Assembly: GCF_001613505.1 (NCBI RefSeq)
Contig: NZ_BDCM01000004.1
Coordinates: 62,001 to 126,000, forward strand
Length of the DNA: 64,000 bases
Direction: 5' to 3'
Origin: Nocardia mikamii NBRC 108933
GTDB lineage: Bacteria; Actinomycetota; Actinomycetes; Mycobacteriales; Mycobacteriaceae
Position 1 is the stretch's first letter, and every line of letters starts with the position of its first letter. This document shows positions 42,438 through 53,300 of this stretch, in pieces. Made by a program: the position numbers and the translations under genes. The notes under the pieces were generated by a model. The model saw only the letters and a list, made by a program, of their open reading frames with translations. It did no database searches and was not told the DNA's origin.

Positions 42438-45400
42438 ATGACCGTGCACGAGCAGGACTCGCCCGGTGGCCTTCTCCCCTCGGGCGGTCCCAGCCCGCAC
42501 ACTGGTGCGGTGACTTCCACGCAAGACCAGCTTCACTCGCGCGACCGCAGTTCCCCTACCTCACCGGTTCCGCATCGCGCCCACGGTCGGCTGAGTGAAG
42601 TCCCCCACCTGGTCGGCCTGGTTCTCGGCGTGTTTTCGATTCTGTGTGCGCTGTGGAGTATTTCGCCCGGCCTGCGCTACATCACCACGGTCCCGAGGCA
42701 CTACCTCGACGCCTATTATTTCGACGCGCCCGACACGAACCTGATGTGGGCGGTGATCGTCGGTCTGCTCGCCGGCGCGACCGCGTCCCGGAAACGTATC
42801 GCCTGGTGGTTGCTGGTCGGGTACATGGCGCTGTTCGCGCTCGCCAACGGACTGGATTTCGCCGAGGAACAGGATCCGCACGCGCTGGCCGCGCTGTTCG
42901 TCCACCTGGCGGTGATCGGCCTGATGATCGCAGCGTGGCCGGAGTTCTACACCCGGGTGCGGCGGGGCGCGGTGTGGAAGGCGCTCGGTGTCCTGGTCAG
43001 CGGGCTGACCATCAGCAGTCTGCTCGGGTGGGGGCTGGTGGAACTGTTCCCCGGCAGCCTGCCGCGCGGCGCGCAACGCCCGCTGTGGGCGGTCTCGCGG
43101 GTCACCGCGACAATTCTGGTGGCGGACAACAACTTCGACGGACACCCGCCGCATGTGGTGAATCTGCTGCTCGGCCTGTTCGGTGCGATCGCGCTGCTGG
43201 CGGCGGCGCTGGTGCTGTTCCGCTCCCAGCGCGCCTCCAACGCCATGACCGGACTGGACGAATCGGCGGTGCGCGGCCTGCTCGCCCGTTCCGATGTCGA
43301 GGATTCGCTGGGCTACTTCGCGACTCGCCGCGACAAGGCCGTGGTGTTCGCGCCCAGCGGTAAGGCGGCGATCACCTATCGCGTCGAACTCGGCGTCTGC
43401 CTGGCCTCCGGCGATCCCATCGGTGTGCGGGAGGCGTGGCCGCAGGCCATCGATGCCTGGTTGCGACTGGCCGACGAATACGGTTGGGCCCCGGCCGTGA
43501 TGGGTGCGGGTGAACTCGGCGCCACCGCCTATCGCCGGGCGGGCCTGTCCGCCCTGCGTCTGGGCGACGAGGCGATTCTCGACACCCGTTCCTTCTCGCT
43601 GGCCGGACCCGAGATGAAGCAGGTCCGCCAGGCCGCCAACCGTTTACACAAGCAGGGCTTCACCGTCCGGGTCCGCCGGCACGGCGAACTGTCGCCGGAC
43701 GAGATGGCGCAGATGATCGCGCGCGCGGATTCCTGGCGCGACACCGAAACCGAACGCGGCTTCTCGATGGCACTGGGCCGGCTCGGCGACCGGCTCGACG
43801 GAGACAGCCTGCTGGTGGAGGCGCTCGACCGCGACGGCCGCGTATGGGGCATGCTCTCGCTGGTGCCGTGGGGCCGCAGCGGTGTCTCGCTCGATGTGAT
43901 GCGACGAGATCCCAAGGGCCCCAACGGAATCATGGAATTCATGATTTCCCAGCTGGCGCTGACCTCGGAACAGTACGGGATCACCCGGGTCTCGCTGAAC
44001 TTCGCGGTGTTCCGCTCGGTCTTCGAGGAGGGCGGCCGGATCGGCGCCGGCCCGGTGCTGCGACTGTGGCGCAGTGTGCTGATGTTCTTCAGCCGCTGGT
44101 GGCAGCTCGAGGCGCTGTACCGGTCGAATGTGAAATATCAGCCGCAGTGGGTACCACGGTTCTTCATCTTCGAGGAACGCCGCCAGCTGCCGCGGGTGGC
44201 GTTCGCCAGTGCGCTGGCCGAGGGCTTCCTGCCGCGCTTCGGCAAGCAGCCGGACGCCTCGGCGCACACCGGACTTCATTCCGCGGTACCGCCCACCCTC
44301 ACCGGGCTGCACGCCGACGGCAGCCCGCCCGAGGCGCCGCCCTCGGAACTCGAACAGGCCGCCGCCCGCCGCCCCGAACAGGTGCGCGTGCGGATGGACA
44401 AGGTGCGCCGGCTCGAATCGGCCGATATCGACGCCTACCCGGTGGCCTACGCGCCGACCCATTCGATCGCCGATGCCCGCCGCTCCCCCAAGGGCACCAC
44501 GGTGCGGGTCTGCGGGCGGCTGTTGCGGATCCGCGACCACGGCGGCGTCACCTTCGCGGCGCTGCGCGACTGGTCCGGCGACATCCAGATCCTCATCGAC
44601 CGGGACCGGGTCGGCGCGCGCCGCTCGAGTTCGTTCGGCGAGTACTTCGATCTGGGTGATCTGATCGAGGTGAGCGGCCAGATCGGCACCAGCCGCCGCG
44701 GCGAACTGTCGTTGCTCGCGCAGGACTGGCGGATGATCGGCAAATGCCTGCACCCGCTGCCGGACAAGTGGCGCGGACTCGCCGATCCCGAGGCGCGGGT
44801 GCGTCAGCGCTACGTCGATATGACGATCAACGTCGAGGCACGCGAGGTGCTGGCCAAACGCAGCGCGGTGGTGCGGTCGCTGCGGGACACGTTGAACGGC
44901 TGGGGTTTCCTCGAGGTCGAGACGCCGGTACTGCAGCAGGTGCACGGCGGCGCCAACGCCGCGCCCTTCCGCACCCACATCAACGCCTACGATCTCGACC
45001 TCTATCTGCGCATCGCACCGGAGCTGTATCTCAAGCGGCTGTGCGTGGGCGGGATGGAGAAGGTCTTCGAACTGGGCCGGGTGTTCCGCAACGAGGGCGT
45101 GGACTACAGCCACAATCCGGAATTCACGATTCTGGAAGCCTACGAGGCGCACAGCGACTACGAGCGGATGATGCACGCGTGCCGCCAGTTGATCCAGAAC
45201 GCGGCGATCGCGGCCAACGGCGCCTGCGTAGCCCTGCGACCGGATGCGGACGGAACGCTGACCGAGGTCGACATCTCCGGCGACTGGCCGGTGCGCACCG
45301 TGCACGGTGCCATCTCCGAAGCCGTCGGCGAGACCGTCACCCCCGACACCCCGGTGGATCGGCTGCGATTGCTGTGCGACAAGGTCGAGGTGCCGTATCA

Positions 45401-45845
45401 GCCGGGCTGGGACGCCGGGCAGATCGTGCTCGAGATGTACGAGCACCTCGTCGAGGACCGGACCCTGGAACCTACCTTCTACATCGACTTCCCGACCTCC
45501 GTCTCACCGCTGACACGCGCGCATCGCCGCATCGACGGTGTCGCCGAACGCTGGGATCTGGTGGCGTGGGGTGTCGAACTCGGCACCGCCTACAGCGAAC
45601 TGACCAATCCGATCGAACAGCGCCGCCGCCTGACCGAACAGTCGCTACTGGCCGCGGGCGGCGACCCGGAGGCCATGGAGCTGGATGAGGATTTCCTCGA
45701 GGCGCTGGAATTCGCGATGCCACCGACCGGCGGCCTGGGTGTGGGCGTGGACCGCGTGGTCATGCTGATCACCGGCCGCAGCATCCGCGAAACCCTGCCG
45801 TTCCCGCTGGTCAAACCGCGCACCAGCCAAGGCGACGGACGTTGA
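42438..45845 (+). CDS. lysX: bifunctional lysylphosphatidylglycerol synthase/lysyl-tRNA synthetase LysX
   Basis: This 1135-residue fusion makes Lys-tRNA and transfers lysine to phosphatidylglycerol, lowering membrane charge and giving resistance to cationic peptides. The order is a membrane region of about six helices (residues about 55-260), a DUF2156/MprF-type transferase domain (about 280-600), an OB-fold tRNA-binding domain (about 680-780), and a class II LysRS core. Motif 2 is [20 protein letters not shown] and motif 3 is [18 protein letters not shown] 42438 has GAAAGG 7 nt upstream. M. tuberculosis LysX (Rv1640c) has the same build. Confidence 0.95.
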   Translation: MTVHEQDSPGGLLPSGGPSPHTGAVTSTQDQLHSRDRSSPTSPVPHRAHGRLSEVPHLVGLVLGVFSILCALWSISPGLRYITTVPRHYLDAYYFDAPDTNLMWAVIVGLLAGATASRKRIAWWLLVGYMALFALANGLDFAEEQDPHALAALFVHLAVIGLMIAAWPEFYTRVRRGAVWKALGVLVSGLTISSLLGWGLVELFPGSLPRGAQRPLWAVSRVTATILVADNNFDGHPPHVVNLLLGLFGAIALLAAALVLFRSQRASNAMTGLDESAVRGLLARSDVEDSLGYFATRRDKAVVFAPSGKAAITYRVELGVCLASGDPIGVREAWPQAIDAWLRLADEYGWAPAVMGAGELGATAYRRAGLSALRLGDEAILDTRSFSLAGPEMKQVRQAANRLHKQGFTVRVRRHGELSPDEMAQMIARADSWRDTETERGFSMALGRLGDRLDGDSLLVEALDRDGRVWGMLSLVPWGRSGVSLDVMRRDPKGPNGIMEFMISQLALTSEQYGITRVSLNFAVFRSVFEEGGRIGAGPVLRLWRSVLMFFSRWWQLEALYRSNVKYQPQWVPRFFIFEERRQLPRVAFASALAEGFLPRFGKQPDASAHTGLHSAVPPTLTGLHADGSPPEAPPSELEQAAARRPEQVRVRMDKVRRLESADIDAYPVAYAPTHSIADARRSPKGTTVRVCGRLLRIRDHGGVTFAALRDWSGDIQILIDRDRVGARRSSSFGEYFDLGDLIEVSGQIGTSRRGELSLLAQDWRMIGKCLHPLPDKWRGLADPEARVRQRYVDMTINVEAREVLAKRSAVVRSLRDTLNGWGFLEVETPVLQQVHGGANAAPFRTHINAYDLDLYLRIAPELYLKRLCVGGMEKVFELGRVFRNEGVDYSHNPEFTILEAYEAHSDYERMMHACRQLIQNAAIAANGACVALRPDADGTLTEVDISGDWPVRTVHGAISEAVGETVTPDTPVDRLRLLCDKVEVPYQPGWDAGQIVLEMYEHLVEDRTLEPTFYIDFPTSVSPLTRAHRRIDGVAERWDLVAWGVELGTAYSELTNPIEQRRRLTEQSLLAAGGDPEAMELDEDFLEALEFAMPPTGGLGVGVDRVVMLITGRSIRETLPFPLVKPRTSQGDGR

Positions 45846-45914
45846 GCGCCCCCTCGGCGTCCGCGGCGCGCACCCGTTCGCGAACCGGGAACCGGCGTCC
45901 GGCACAGTAGATCC

Positions 45915-46544
45915 GTGCAGCTTGTTCTCGTTCGTCACGCCCAGCCCGGACGGGTGCTGACCACCTCCGGTCCCGCCGATCCCGAACTCACCGAACTGGG
46001 TGTCGAACAGGCCCGGCGGGTACCCGCGGTGATCGCCCGCTTCGCGGGCGGCGAACATCGCATCGCGCGGGTGGTGAGCAGTCCGCAGCGGCGGGCCCGC
46101 GATACCGCCGCGCCGACGGCCGAGAAGCTGGGACTGCCGGTCGAGGTGCTCGACGGGCTGGCCGAATACGACCGCGACCTACCCGCCTACATCCCGATCG
46201 AGGAGGCCAAGCGGGACTTCCGCGCCACCTACGACCGGATCAAGGCCGGACATCTGCCCGAACAGATCGACGGGCCCGCGTTCGTGGCGCGGGTGCTGGG
46301 CACGATCGCCGATATCGTCGCGGCCGCCGAACCGGCCGATACGGTCGTCGCCTTCGCCCACGGCGGAGTGATCAACGTACTGCTGCAGGACGTACTCGGC
46401 CTCGAACGGCCGCTGACCTTTCCGATCGACTACTGCTCGATCACCCGAGTGCTCTTCTCGCGCAGCGGGACCCGGACCGCGGCGACGGTGAACGAGAACA
46501 GCCACGTCTGGGAACTGTTGCCGCGCAACCTGCCGGTGGACTGA
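45915..46544 (+). CDS. histidine phosphatase family protein
   Basis: This 209-residue protein starts at GTG 45915. It has LVLVRHAQPGR at the N-terminus, where the RHG motif reads RHA but the catalytic histidine is kept. VVSSPQRRARDTA and VVAFAHGGVINV (second histidine) follow. It should be a cytoplasmic phosphatase of the phosphoglycerate-mutase fold. The substrate is unknown. It is 69 bp downstream of lysX and may share its transcript. Positions around PIDYCSITR fit broad-specificity members. Confidence 0.9.
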   Translation: MQLVLVRHAQPGRVLTTSGPADPELTELGVEQARRVPAVIARFAGGEHRIARVVSSPQRRARDTAAPTAEKLGLPVEVLDGLAEYDRDLPAYIPIEEAKRDFRATYDRIKAGHLPEQIDGPAFVARVLGTIADIVAAAEPADTVVAFAHGGVINVLLQDVLGLERPLTFPIDYCSITRVLFSRSGTRTAATVNENSHVWELLPRNLPVD

Positions 46545-46667
46545 ACGGCCGCCACAATTCACAGCCGATTACCAGCGCGATCGACTGCCCGTCCCAGGGT
46601 CGAGTCGTTCGATGAGTGACCACGGGCCCCCGCACGACGGCCCGTGTTCCGAGTGAAAGGTAATCCG

Positions 46668-46970
46668 TTGCTCTCCAAGAGTTCTTCGCGCCGCAGGCTG
46701 ATCGCCCGCATCGCCGTCGCCGGCGCCGTCGTCGCCGCCCCCGTGGCAGCGGTCGCGGTTCCCGCCTTCGCCGACACCCCCTCCGCCGCGCCCGTCGACT
46801 GGCACGACACCGACCATGACCACGACGGCTGGCGTCATCACCACGATCACGACCACGGGCCCTGGCAGCCGGGTCCGGGCGGTTTCCTGCCCGGCGGACC
46901 CGATGGCTTCCTGCCCGGCGGACCCGGCGGCTTCCTGCCCGGACCGCCTCCCACCGGCTCGTTCGGCTGA
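46668..46970 (+). CDS. small secreted His/Asp/Gly-rich protein, paralogue 1
   Basis: This 100-residue protein, read from a TTG start with GTGAAAGG 7 nt upstream, has a signal peptide RRRLIARIAVAGAVVAAPVAAV ending AVPAFA-DTP. The mature part has a metal-ligand-rich run (WHDTDHDHDGWRHHHDHDHG) and then a 24-bp-period repeat encoding GGFLPGG. It ends PPPTGSFG. Signal and C-terminal motif are shared with the gene at 47202. GTG 46644 and 46653 are alternative starts. It may bind zinc, copper or nickel outside the cell. I recognise no family. Confidence 0.7.
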   Translation: MLSKSSSRRRLIARIAVAGAVVAAPVAAVAVPAFADTPSAAPVDWHDTDHDHDGWRHHHDHDHGPWQPGPGGFLPGGPDGFLPGGPGGFLPGPPPTGSFG

Positions 46971-46987
46971 TCGACCGCGACGGCACC

Positions 46988-47019
46988 CGAGGGCCGCTCC
47001 TTTTCCGGAGCGGCCCTCG
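46988..47019 (+). terminator. terminator after His-rich paralogue 1
   Basis: CGAGGGCCGCTCC (46988-47000) pairs with GGAGCGGCCCTCG (47007-47019) around TTTTCC, 18 bp after the stop. Confidence 0.82.
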
Positions 47020-47201
47020 TTGCTGTGTGGGGCACATATTCGGGATTCGCGGCCCGTGACCGAGTCGCTTCAAAGTTCATTCACAGTTCGCGGACATCGC
47101 CGTCCCAGCCGGGGGCGTTTCGATGTACTCGTGAGCCGCCGGGCCGACCGGCCCGAAACCGACAGCGCGGCTCCATATTTCGCAGACGAAAGGCCGAAAC
47201 C

Positions 47202-47516
47202 TTGCAGACCACCGCGAAGCCGAAGAACCGCACCCGCCGCCTCGTGACCCGCGTCGCCGTCGCCGGCGCGCTCGTCGTCGTTCCCCTGTCCGCGCTCGCC
47301 GTGCCGGCCTTCGCCGACACCCCCGCCAACGCTCCCAGCGCGGTCGCGATCGATCGTGACAACCACCCCGGCGACCGCGATCACGACGGCGACCACCGCG
47401 GACCCGACGGCGACCACCGCGGCGACAACCGTGGAGATCGGGACCGCGGACCGGAGAACCAGCCGGCTCCCGCTCCGCAGCTGCCTCAGCTCCCGCCGAC
47501 CGGTTCCGCCGGCTGA
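47202..47516 (+). CDS. small secreted Asp/His/Arg-rich protein, paralogue 2
   Basis: This 104-residue protein, read from TTG 47202 with GAAAGG 8 nt upstream, has the signal RRLVTRVAVAGALVVVPLSAL ending AVPAFA-DTP, nearly that of the gene at 46668. The mature middle differs: a charged run of GDRDHDG, GDHRG and GDNRGDRDRG repeats with alternating Asp, His and Arg. The C-terminus reads QLPPTGSAG. Both ends are conserved while the middle diverges, which suggests duplication followed by repeat-driven change. The function is unknown; metal or polymer binding is possible. Confidence 0.7.
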   Translation: MQTTAKPKNRTRRLVTRVAVAGALVVVPLSALAVPAFADTPANAPSAVAIDRDNHPGDRDHDGDHRGPDGDHRGDNRGDRDRGPENQPAPAPQLPQLPPTGSAG

Positions 47517-47529
47517 TCCCGGAAACGGC

Positions 47530-47562
47530 GAAGGCCACCCCGCTCGATGCGGGGTGGCCTTC
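47530..47562. terminator. terminator between paralogue 2 and the cutinase gene
   Basis: GAAGGCCACCCCGC (47530-47543) pairs perfectly with GCGGGGTGGCCTTC (47549-47562) around a 5-nt loop, lying between convergent genes. Confidence 0.85.
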
Positions 47563-47579
47563 ACGGGTGGATCACCGGC

Positions 47580-48503
47580 TCATGCCATTCCGGCGATCCA
47601 GTTGTGCATCCAGGAGATCGCGGTCTGACCGCCGCCCACCGAATAGCTGCCGTAGGAGGTGTGGGTGCCGGACTGGTAGAAGTGCTCGAGCTGCTCCACC
47701 CGCTGCTGGTTGGCGTCGTCGGTGAGCTGCGACTGCAGAGCCGCGACACCGCCGTGCGCCATCAGATCGCCGATGATCGAACCCGCCTCGAGCTGGTAGC
47801 GCCACAGGTTGGCCGCGCTCGCACCGGAGGCCTGCGCCAGGAAGCCGGCGAAGCGGGTGACGTAGTCGGTGTCCTCGGTGGAGCAGTACAGATCACCGGC
47901 CGCGCAGATGGTGCGCACCCGGTCGCTGAGGAAGCCGAATCCACCCACGCGCGGACCACCGGCGCCGGCGCCGCCGACCACCGGGCCGACCTGGACGTCG
48001 GTGGGCGAACGGCGCGGATCGGAGATCAGGCCGACACCCGAAACGCGGTCCGGCGTAACCACGCCCAGGCCGGTGCCGATCTCGGCCGCCAGATCGCCCG
48101 CGGCATCCGCACCCTGGCTGTAGCCGACGATCGCGTAATGCGTACCGGCGCAGCGGGCCGCCATCCCCTGGATGAGGCCGCGCGCGTTGTCGGTCGCCTC
48201 CTTCTTGGACGCGCCGTAGACATCGCCCTCCCACGGGAAGGCGGTCGCGGCGTAGCTGACGTAGTCGACGTCCGTCGAACTCGGCAGGCCGCGGGTCACA
48301 CCGGACAGCATCCCGGGGCCGACCATGTGATCGGGCTTGTGGTCACCGGTTTCCCAGGTGCCCGGAATCGCGACGACATACAGGCTCGGGCATCCGGGAT
48401 CCGCACTCGCGGAACCGCTTCCGATGGCGGTACCCGACACTGCCATACCAGCCAGTACCGCGACTGCCGCCCCGGCGGCCGCGACAACCTTCTTCAACCG
48501 CAT
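47580..48503 (-). CDS. secreted cutinase-family serine hydrolase
   Basis: This protein of about 307 residues has a signal peptide (RLKKVVAAAGAAVAVLAGMAVSGTA) ending near SASADPG. The nucleophile motif is AIVGYSQGAD (about residue 120), with an aspartate and histidine further along (STEDTDY and the LEHF region). Paired cysteines in ADPGCPSL and AARCAGT fit the cutinase fold. Such enzymes hydrolyse lipid esters in the mycolate envelope. ATG 48503 with GGAG just upstream is preferred to TTG 48518. It is convergent with the Asp/His-rich genes. Confidence 0.85.
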   Translation of the reverse strand: MRLKKVVAAAGAAVAVLAGMAVSGTAIGSGSASADPGCPSLYVVAIPGTWETGDHKPDHMVGPGMLSGVTRGLPSSTDVDYVSYAATAFPWEGDVYGASKKEATDNARGLIQGMAARCAGTHYAIVGYSQGADAAGDLAAEIGTGLGVVTPDRVSGVGLISDPRRSPTDVQVGPVVGGAGAGGPRVGGFGFLSDRVRTICAAGDLYCSTEDTDYVTRFAGFLAQASGASAANLWRYQLEAGSIIGDLMAHGGVAALQSQLTDDANQQRVEQLEHFYQSGTHTSYGSYSVGGGQTAISWMHNWIAGMA

Positions 48504-48803
48504 GCTGCTCCAGTTCAAGCCAGCCCTCGCCGGGGCTCCTCATATGTATTCGCCGCTGATGATGCCGCCGCCACATTGCCGCGCGGTAAATTCCCGGCGA
48601 AGCAAAAACCGCCCGCATCCGTGACGCGCGGCAGCGAGACGACCTCGCGACAACGAGTCCGGACACGGACCAAGAGCATTTACGACATACCGGTGCTCAG
48701 GATAACGGCGGCATCGAGGAACTGCCATCCAAGCTCGAAATCCCGTCCGATTTCCGATGTTTGAGACCCGGGTACACGTTTCCGCACTACACAGCGAAAA
48801 AGC
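48504..48803. other. 300-bp gene-free stretch upstream of the cutinase gene
   Basis: No plausible coding frame or recognised RNA motif is seen. It presumably holds the cutinase promoter. It ends at the gltD terminator. Confidence 0.5.
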
Positions 48804-48837
48804 AGGCGTCCACGGGCTCGAAAGCCCGTGGACGCCT
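48804..48837 (-). terminator. gltBD terminator
   Basis: On the minus strand a perfect 15-bp stem (48823-48837 with 48804-48818, loop CGAA) is followed by GCTTTTTCG. This is a classical intrinsic terminator, 15 bp after the gltD stop. Confidence 0.9.
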
Positions 48838-48851
48838 CTGATTTTCGGGAC

Positions 48852-50321
48852 TCAGCGCTGAGCGACCGCCGTCGGAGCGATCGGCGCCGGCAGCGCGGTC
48901 TCGCCCTCGAGGTGCTTGTCCACCGCCGACGCGGCGGCCCGGCCCTCGGCGATGGCCCACACGATCAGCGACTGCCCACGCCCCATATCGCCGGCGACGA
49001 AGACGCCGGGAACGGTGGTCTGGAAGTCCTTACCGCGCTTCACGTTGCCGCGCTGGTCGTAGCCGACGCCGAGATCCTCGAGCAGACCCGGCTTCTGCGG
49101 GCCGACGAAGCCCATCGCCAGCAGGACCAGATCGGCCTCCAGGGTGAAGTCGGTGCCCTCGACCTTCTCGAAGCGGCCGTTGACGTTGCGGACCTCGTGC
49201 GCCTGCAGTCCGGTCACCTTGCCGTCCTCGCCGATGAACCGCTCGGTGTTCACCGAGAAGACGCGCTCGCCGCCCTCTTCGTGCGCCGAGGAGACCCGGA
49301 ACATCAGCGGGTAGGTCGGCCACGGGGTCGACTCGGCCCGCTCGGCCGGCGGCTTCGGCATGATCTCGAACTGGTGGATGCTGGCCGCACCCTGCCGGTG
49401 TGAGGTGCCCAGGCAGTCGGCGCCGGTGTCACCGCCACCGATGATGACGACCTTCTTGCCCTTGGCGTGAATCTGCGGCAGGCCCTCCTCGTCGGCGACC
49501 GGATCGCCCAGCTGAACGCGGTTGGCCAGCGGCAGGAATTCCATCGCCTGGTGGATGCCGTCCAGATCGCGACCCGGAATCGGCAGGTCCCGCGCGATGG
49601 TGGAACCACCGGCGAGCACCACCGCGTCGAACTGCTCGCGCAGCTGCTCGGCGGTGATGTCGACGCCGACGTTCACGCCCGCCTTGAAGATGGTGCCCTC
49701 GGCCTCCATCTGCGCCAGGCGGCGGTCGATGAAGCGCTTCTCCATCTTGAATTCCGGAATGCCGTAGCGCAGCAGACCGCCGATGCGGTCGTCGCGCTCG
49801 AACACCGTGACGGTGTGGCCGGCGCGGGTCAGCTGCTGGGCCGCGGCCAGACCGGCCGGACCCGAACCCACGACCGCGACCTTCTTACCGGTCAGGCGAG
49901 TCGGATAGACCGGCTGCACCCAGCCCTCGTCGAAGGCGTTCTCGATGAGCTCGACCTCGACCTGCTTGATGGTGACCGGATCCTGGTTGATGCCGAGCAC
50001 ACACGACGCCTCACACGGCGCCGGGCACAGCCGCCCGGTGAACTCCGGGAAGTTGTTGGTCGCGTGCAGACGGTCGATGCCCTCGCGCCAGCGATCCCGG
50101 TAGACCAGGTCGTTCCACTCGGGAATCAGGTTCCCCAGCGGGCAGCCGTTGTGGCAGAACGGGATACCGCAGTCCATGCAACGGCTGGCCTGGGTCTGCA
50201 GGGTCTGGTGGGAGTAGTTCTCCTCGTAGACCTCTTTCCAGTCCATCAGTCGCAGCGGTACCGGACGGCGGGTGGGCAGCTCCCGCTTGGTGTGCTTCAG
50301 AAATCCCTGTGGATCACCCAC
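48852..50321 (-). CDS. gltD: glutamate synthase small subunit
   Basis: This 489-residue subunit passes electrons from NADPH to the large subunit. The N-terminus has two cysteine clusters for [4Fe-4S] centres (CMDCGIPFCHNGCPLGN and CPAPCEASC). The FAD site is VGSGPAGLAAAQQL and the NADPH site is IIGGGDTGADCLG. The closing VPGVFVAGDMGRGQSLIVWAIAEGR is typical. GTG 50321 has GGAGG upstream within a 15-bp sequence that also ends gltB. It is transcribed with gltB across a 59-bp gap and followed by a strong terminator. Confidence 0.97.
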   Translation of the reverse strand: MGDPQGFLKHTKRELPTRRPVPLRLMDWKEVYEENYSHQTLQTQASRCMDCGIPFCHNGCPLGNLIPEWNDLVYRDRWREGIDRLHATNNFPEFTGRLCPAPCEASCVLGINQDPVTIKQVEVELIENAFDEGWVQPVYPTRLTGKKVAVVGSGPAGLAAAQQLTRAGHTVTVFERDDRIGGLLRYGIPEFKMEKRFIDRRLAQMEAEGTIFKAGVNVGVDITAEQLREQFDAVVLAGGSTIARDLPIPGRDLDGIHQAMEFLPLANRVQLGDPVADEEGLPQIHAKGKKVVIIGGGDTGADCLGTSHRQGAASIHQFEIMPKPPAERAESTPWPTYPLMFRVSSAHEEGGERVFSVNTERFIGEDGKVTGLQAHEVRNVNGRFEKVEGTDFTLEADLVLLAMGFVGPQKPGLLEDLGVGYDQRGNVKRGKDFQTTVPGVFVAGDMGRGQSLIVWAIAEGRAAASAVDKHLEGETALPAPIAPTAVAQR

Positions 50322-50399
50322 GTGCGGCCTCCGTCTTGTCGCCTCTCACGGCCGTCCGTGCGTCTTGCACGTGTCTCACGTTATCCACGTGCGGCCTCC
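50318..50399 (-). repeat. 15-bp direct repeat spanning the gltB-gltD junction
   Basis: CCACGTGCGGCCTCC occurs at 50318-50332 and again at 50385-50399. On the coding strand one copy supplies the gltD ribosome-binding site and GTG start, the other the last codons of gltB. Confidence 0.85.
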
Positions 50400-53300
50400 A
50401 TGATCGCCTCGTCGACATCCCGTCCGGCCTTCTCAGCCTCGGAGATAGCGAGCAATACCTTCTTGTAGTCGCGAGGCATAACCTTCACGAAGTGGTTCAC
50501 CTGCTGCGACCAATCGCTCAGGATGCGTTCGGCCACCGCCGAACCCGTCGCATCGCGATGGCTCGCGACCACGTCGCGCAGCCAGGTGAAGTCCTCGCCC
50601 TCGAGCTGTTCGATATCCACCAGCTCGGAGTTGAGGTTGGCTTCGAACGTGCCGTTCGGGTTGTAGATGTAGGCGATACCGCCCGACATACCGGCACCGA
50701 AGTTCCGGCCGGTCTCGCCGAGGATGACCACTCGGCCACCGGTCATGTACTCGCAGCCGTGATCACCCACGCCCTCGACCACCGCGGTGGCACCCGAGTT
50801 GCGCACGCAGAACCGCTCGCCGACGACACCGCGGATGAACGCCTCACCGCTGGTGGCGCCGAACAGGATCACGTTGCCCGCGATGATGTTCTCTTCGGCG
50901 ACGAAGGACTCCGGCGCGTTCAGCGACGGCCGCACCACCAGGTGCCCGCCCGAGAGGCCCTTGCCCACATAGTCGTTGGCATCGCCGAACACCCGCAGGG
51001 TGATACCGGCCGGGACGAACGCGCCGAAGCTGTTGCCCGCCGAACCGGTGAAGGTGATGTCGATGGTGTCGTCGGGCAGGCCGGCGCCACCGTAGAGCTT
51101 GGTCACCTCGTGGCCGAGCATGGTGCCGACCGTGCGGTTCACGTTCGTGATCTTGGTCTCGAACTTGACCGGCTTGCCGCGCTCGAGCGCATCCGCCGCC
51201 TGGGCGATGAGCTGGTTGTCCAGCGCCTTGTCCAGGCCGTGGTCCTGAGTCTTGGTGTTGCGGCGGTCCTGGTACATGAACGCCGTCTCGACATCGTCGA
51301 GGATCGGCGACAGATCCAGCTTGCTCGCCTTCCAGTGCTCCTTGGCCTTGGTGGTGTCGAGCAGGTCGACCCGGCCGATGGCCTCGTCGAGCGTGCGCAG
51401 ACCCAGCGAGGCCAGCAGCTCCCGCACCTCTTCGGCGATGAACATGAAGAAGTTCTCGACGAATTCGGGCTTACCGGTGAAGCGCTGACGCAGTACCGGG
51501 TTCTGGGTCGCGACGCCGACCGGGCAGGTGTCGAGATGGCAGACGCGCATCATGACGCAGCCGGAGACCACCAGCGGAGCGGTTGCGAAACCGTACTCCT
51601 CGGCACCGAGCAGCGCGCCGATCAGCACGTCGCGGCCGGTCTTCATCTGGCCGTCGACCTGCACCACGATGCGGTCGCGCAGACCGTTGAGCAGCAGCGT
51701 CTGCTGGGTCTCGGCCAGGCCGAGCTCCCAGGGGCCGCCCGCGTGCTTCAGCGAGGTCAGCGGCGAGGCGCCGGTACCACCGTCGTGGCCGGAGATCAGC
51801 ACGACGTCGGCGTGCGCCTTGGAGACGCCGGCCGCGACCGTTCCGACACCCGGCTCCGCGACAAGTTTCACGTGAATCCGAGCCTGCGGATTCGCGTTCT
51901 TCAGGTCGTGGATCAGCTGGGCCAGATCCTCGATCGAGTAGATGTCGTGGTGCGGCGGCGGCGAGATCAGGCCGACACCCGGCGTCGAGTGCCGCACCTC
52001 GGCGACCCACGGGTACACCTTGTGCGCGGGCAGCTGACCGCCCTCACCGGGCTTGGCGCCCTGGGCCATCTTGATCTGGATATCGGTGCAGTTGGTCAGG
52101 TAGTGCGCGGTCACACCGAAGCGGCCCGAGGCCACCTGCTTGATCGCACTGCGCCGCCAGTCCCCGTTGTCCTCCGGCTCGAAGCGGGCCGGCGACTCGC
52201 CGCCCTCACCCGAGTTGGAGCGGCCGCCGAGGCGGTTCATCGCGATGGCGAGGGTCTCGTGCGCCTCCGCCGAGATCGAGCCGTAGCTCATCGCGCCGGT
52301 GGAGAAGCGCTTCACGATCTCGCTCGCCGGCTCGACTTCCTCGACCGGAATCGCGTGCCGGCCCTCGGTCTTGAACTTGAACAGGCCGCGCAGCGAGGCC
52401 AGGCGCTCGGACTGGTCGTCGACCAGCTTGGTGTACTCCTTGAAGATCGAGTACTGACCCGAGCGGGTCGCGTGCTGCAGCTTGAACACCGTGTCCGGGT
52501 TGAACAGGTGGAATTCACCCTCACGCCGCCACTGGTACTCGCCGCCGATCTCGAGTTCGCGGTGCGCGCGCTCGGTGCGGTTCTCCAGGAAGGCGATCCG
52601 GTGGCGGGCGGCGACCTCGGCGGCGATGTCGTCGAGACCGATGCCGTCCAGCGGCGAGGTCAGGCCGGTGAAGTACTGGTCGCACAGTTCCTGCGACAGG
52701 CCCACGACCTGGAACAGCTGCGCGCCGCGGTAGGAGGCGATGGTGGAGATGCCCATCTTGGACATCACCTTCAGCACGCCCTTGCCGGCCGCCTTGTTGT
52801 AGTTCTTGACCGCCGCGGCGTAGTCGGCCGCCTTGTCGCCGGTGCTGCCCGGCATCTCCAGCGCGCCGCGCTCGAGCATGTCCTCGATCGACTCGAAGGC
52901 CATGTAGGGGTTGATCGCGGCCGCGCCGAAGCCGACCAGCATCGCCATGTGGTGCACCTCGCGGGCGTCACCGGCCTCGATGACCAGGCCGACCTTGGTG
53001 CGGGTGCGTTCGCGCACCAGGTGATGGTGCACCGAGGCGGTGAGCAGCAGCGACGGAATCGGCGCGAGCTTCTCGTTGGATTCGCGGTCGGACAGCACGA
53101 TGATCCGCGCACCGCCGTCGATGGCGGCCGACACCTGGGCGTTGATCGCCTCGAGCGCCTTGCGCAGGCCCTTACCGCCCTTCTTCACCGAGTAGAGGCC
53201 GCGCACGACCACCGAACGCAGCTCGGGCCGCGAACCGTCGTCGTTGATGTGGACGAGTTTGGCCAGCTCGTCGTTGTCGAGAATCGGCTGGGTCAGCGTG

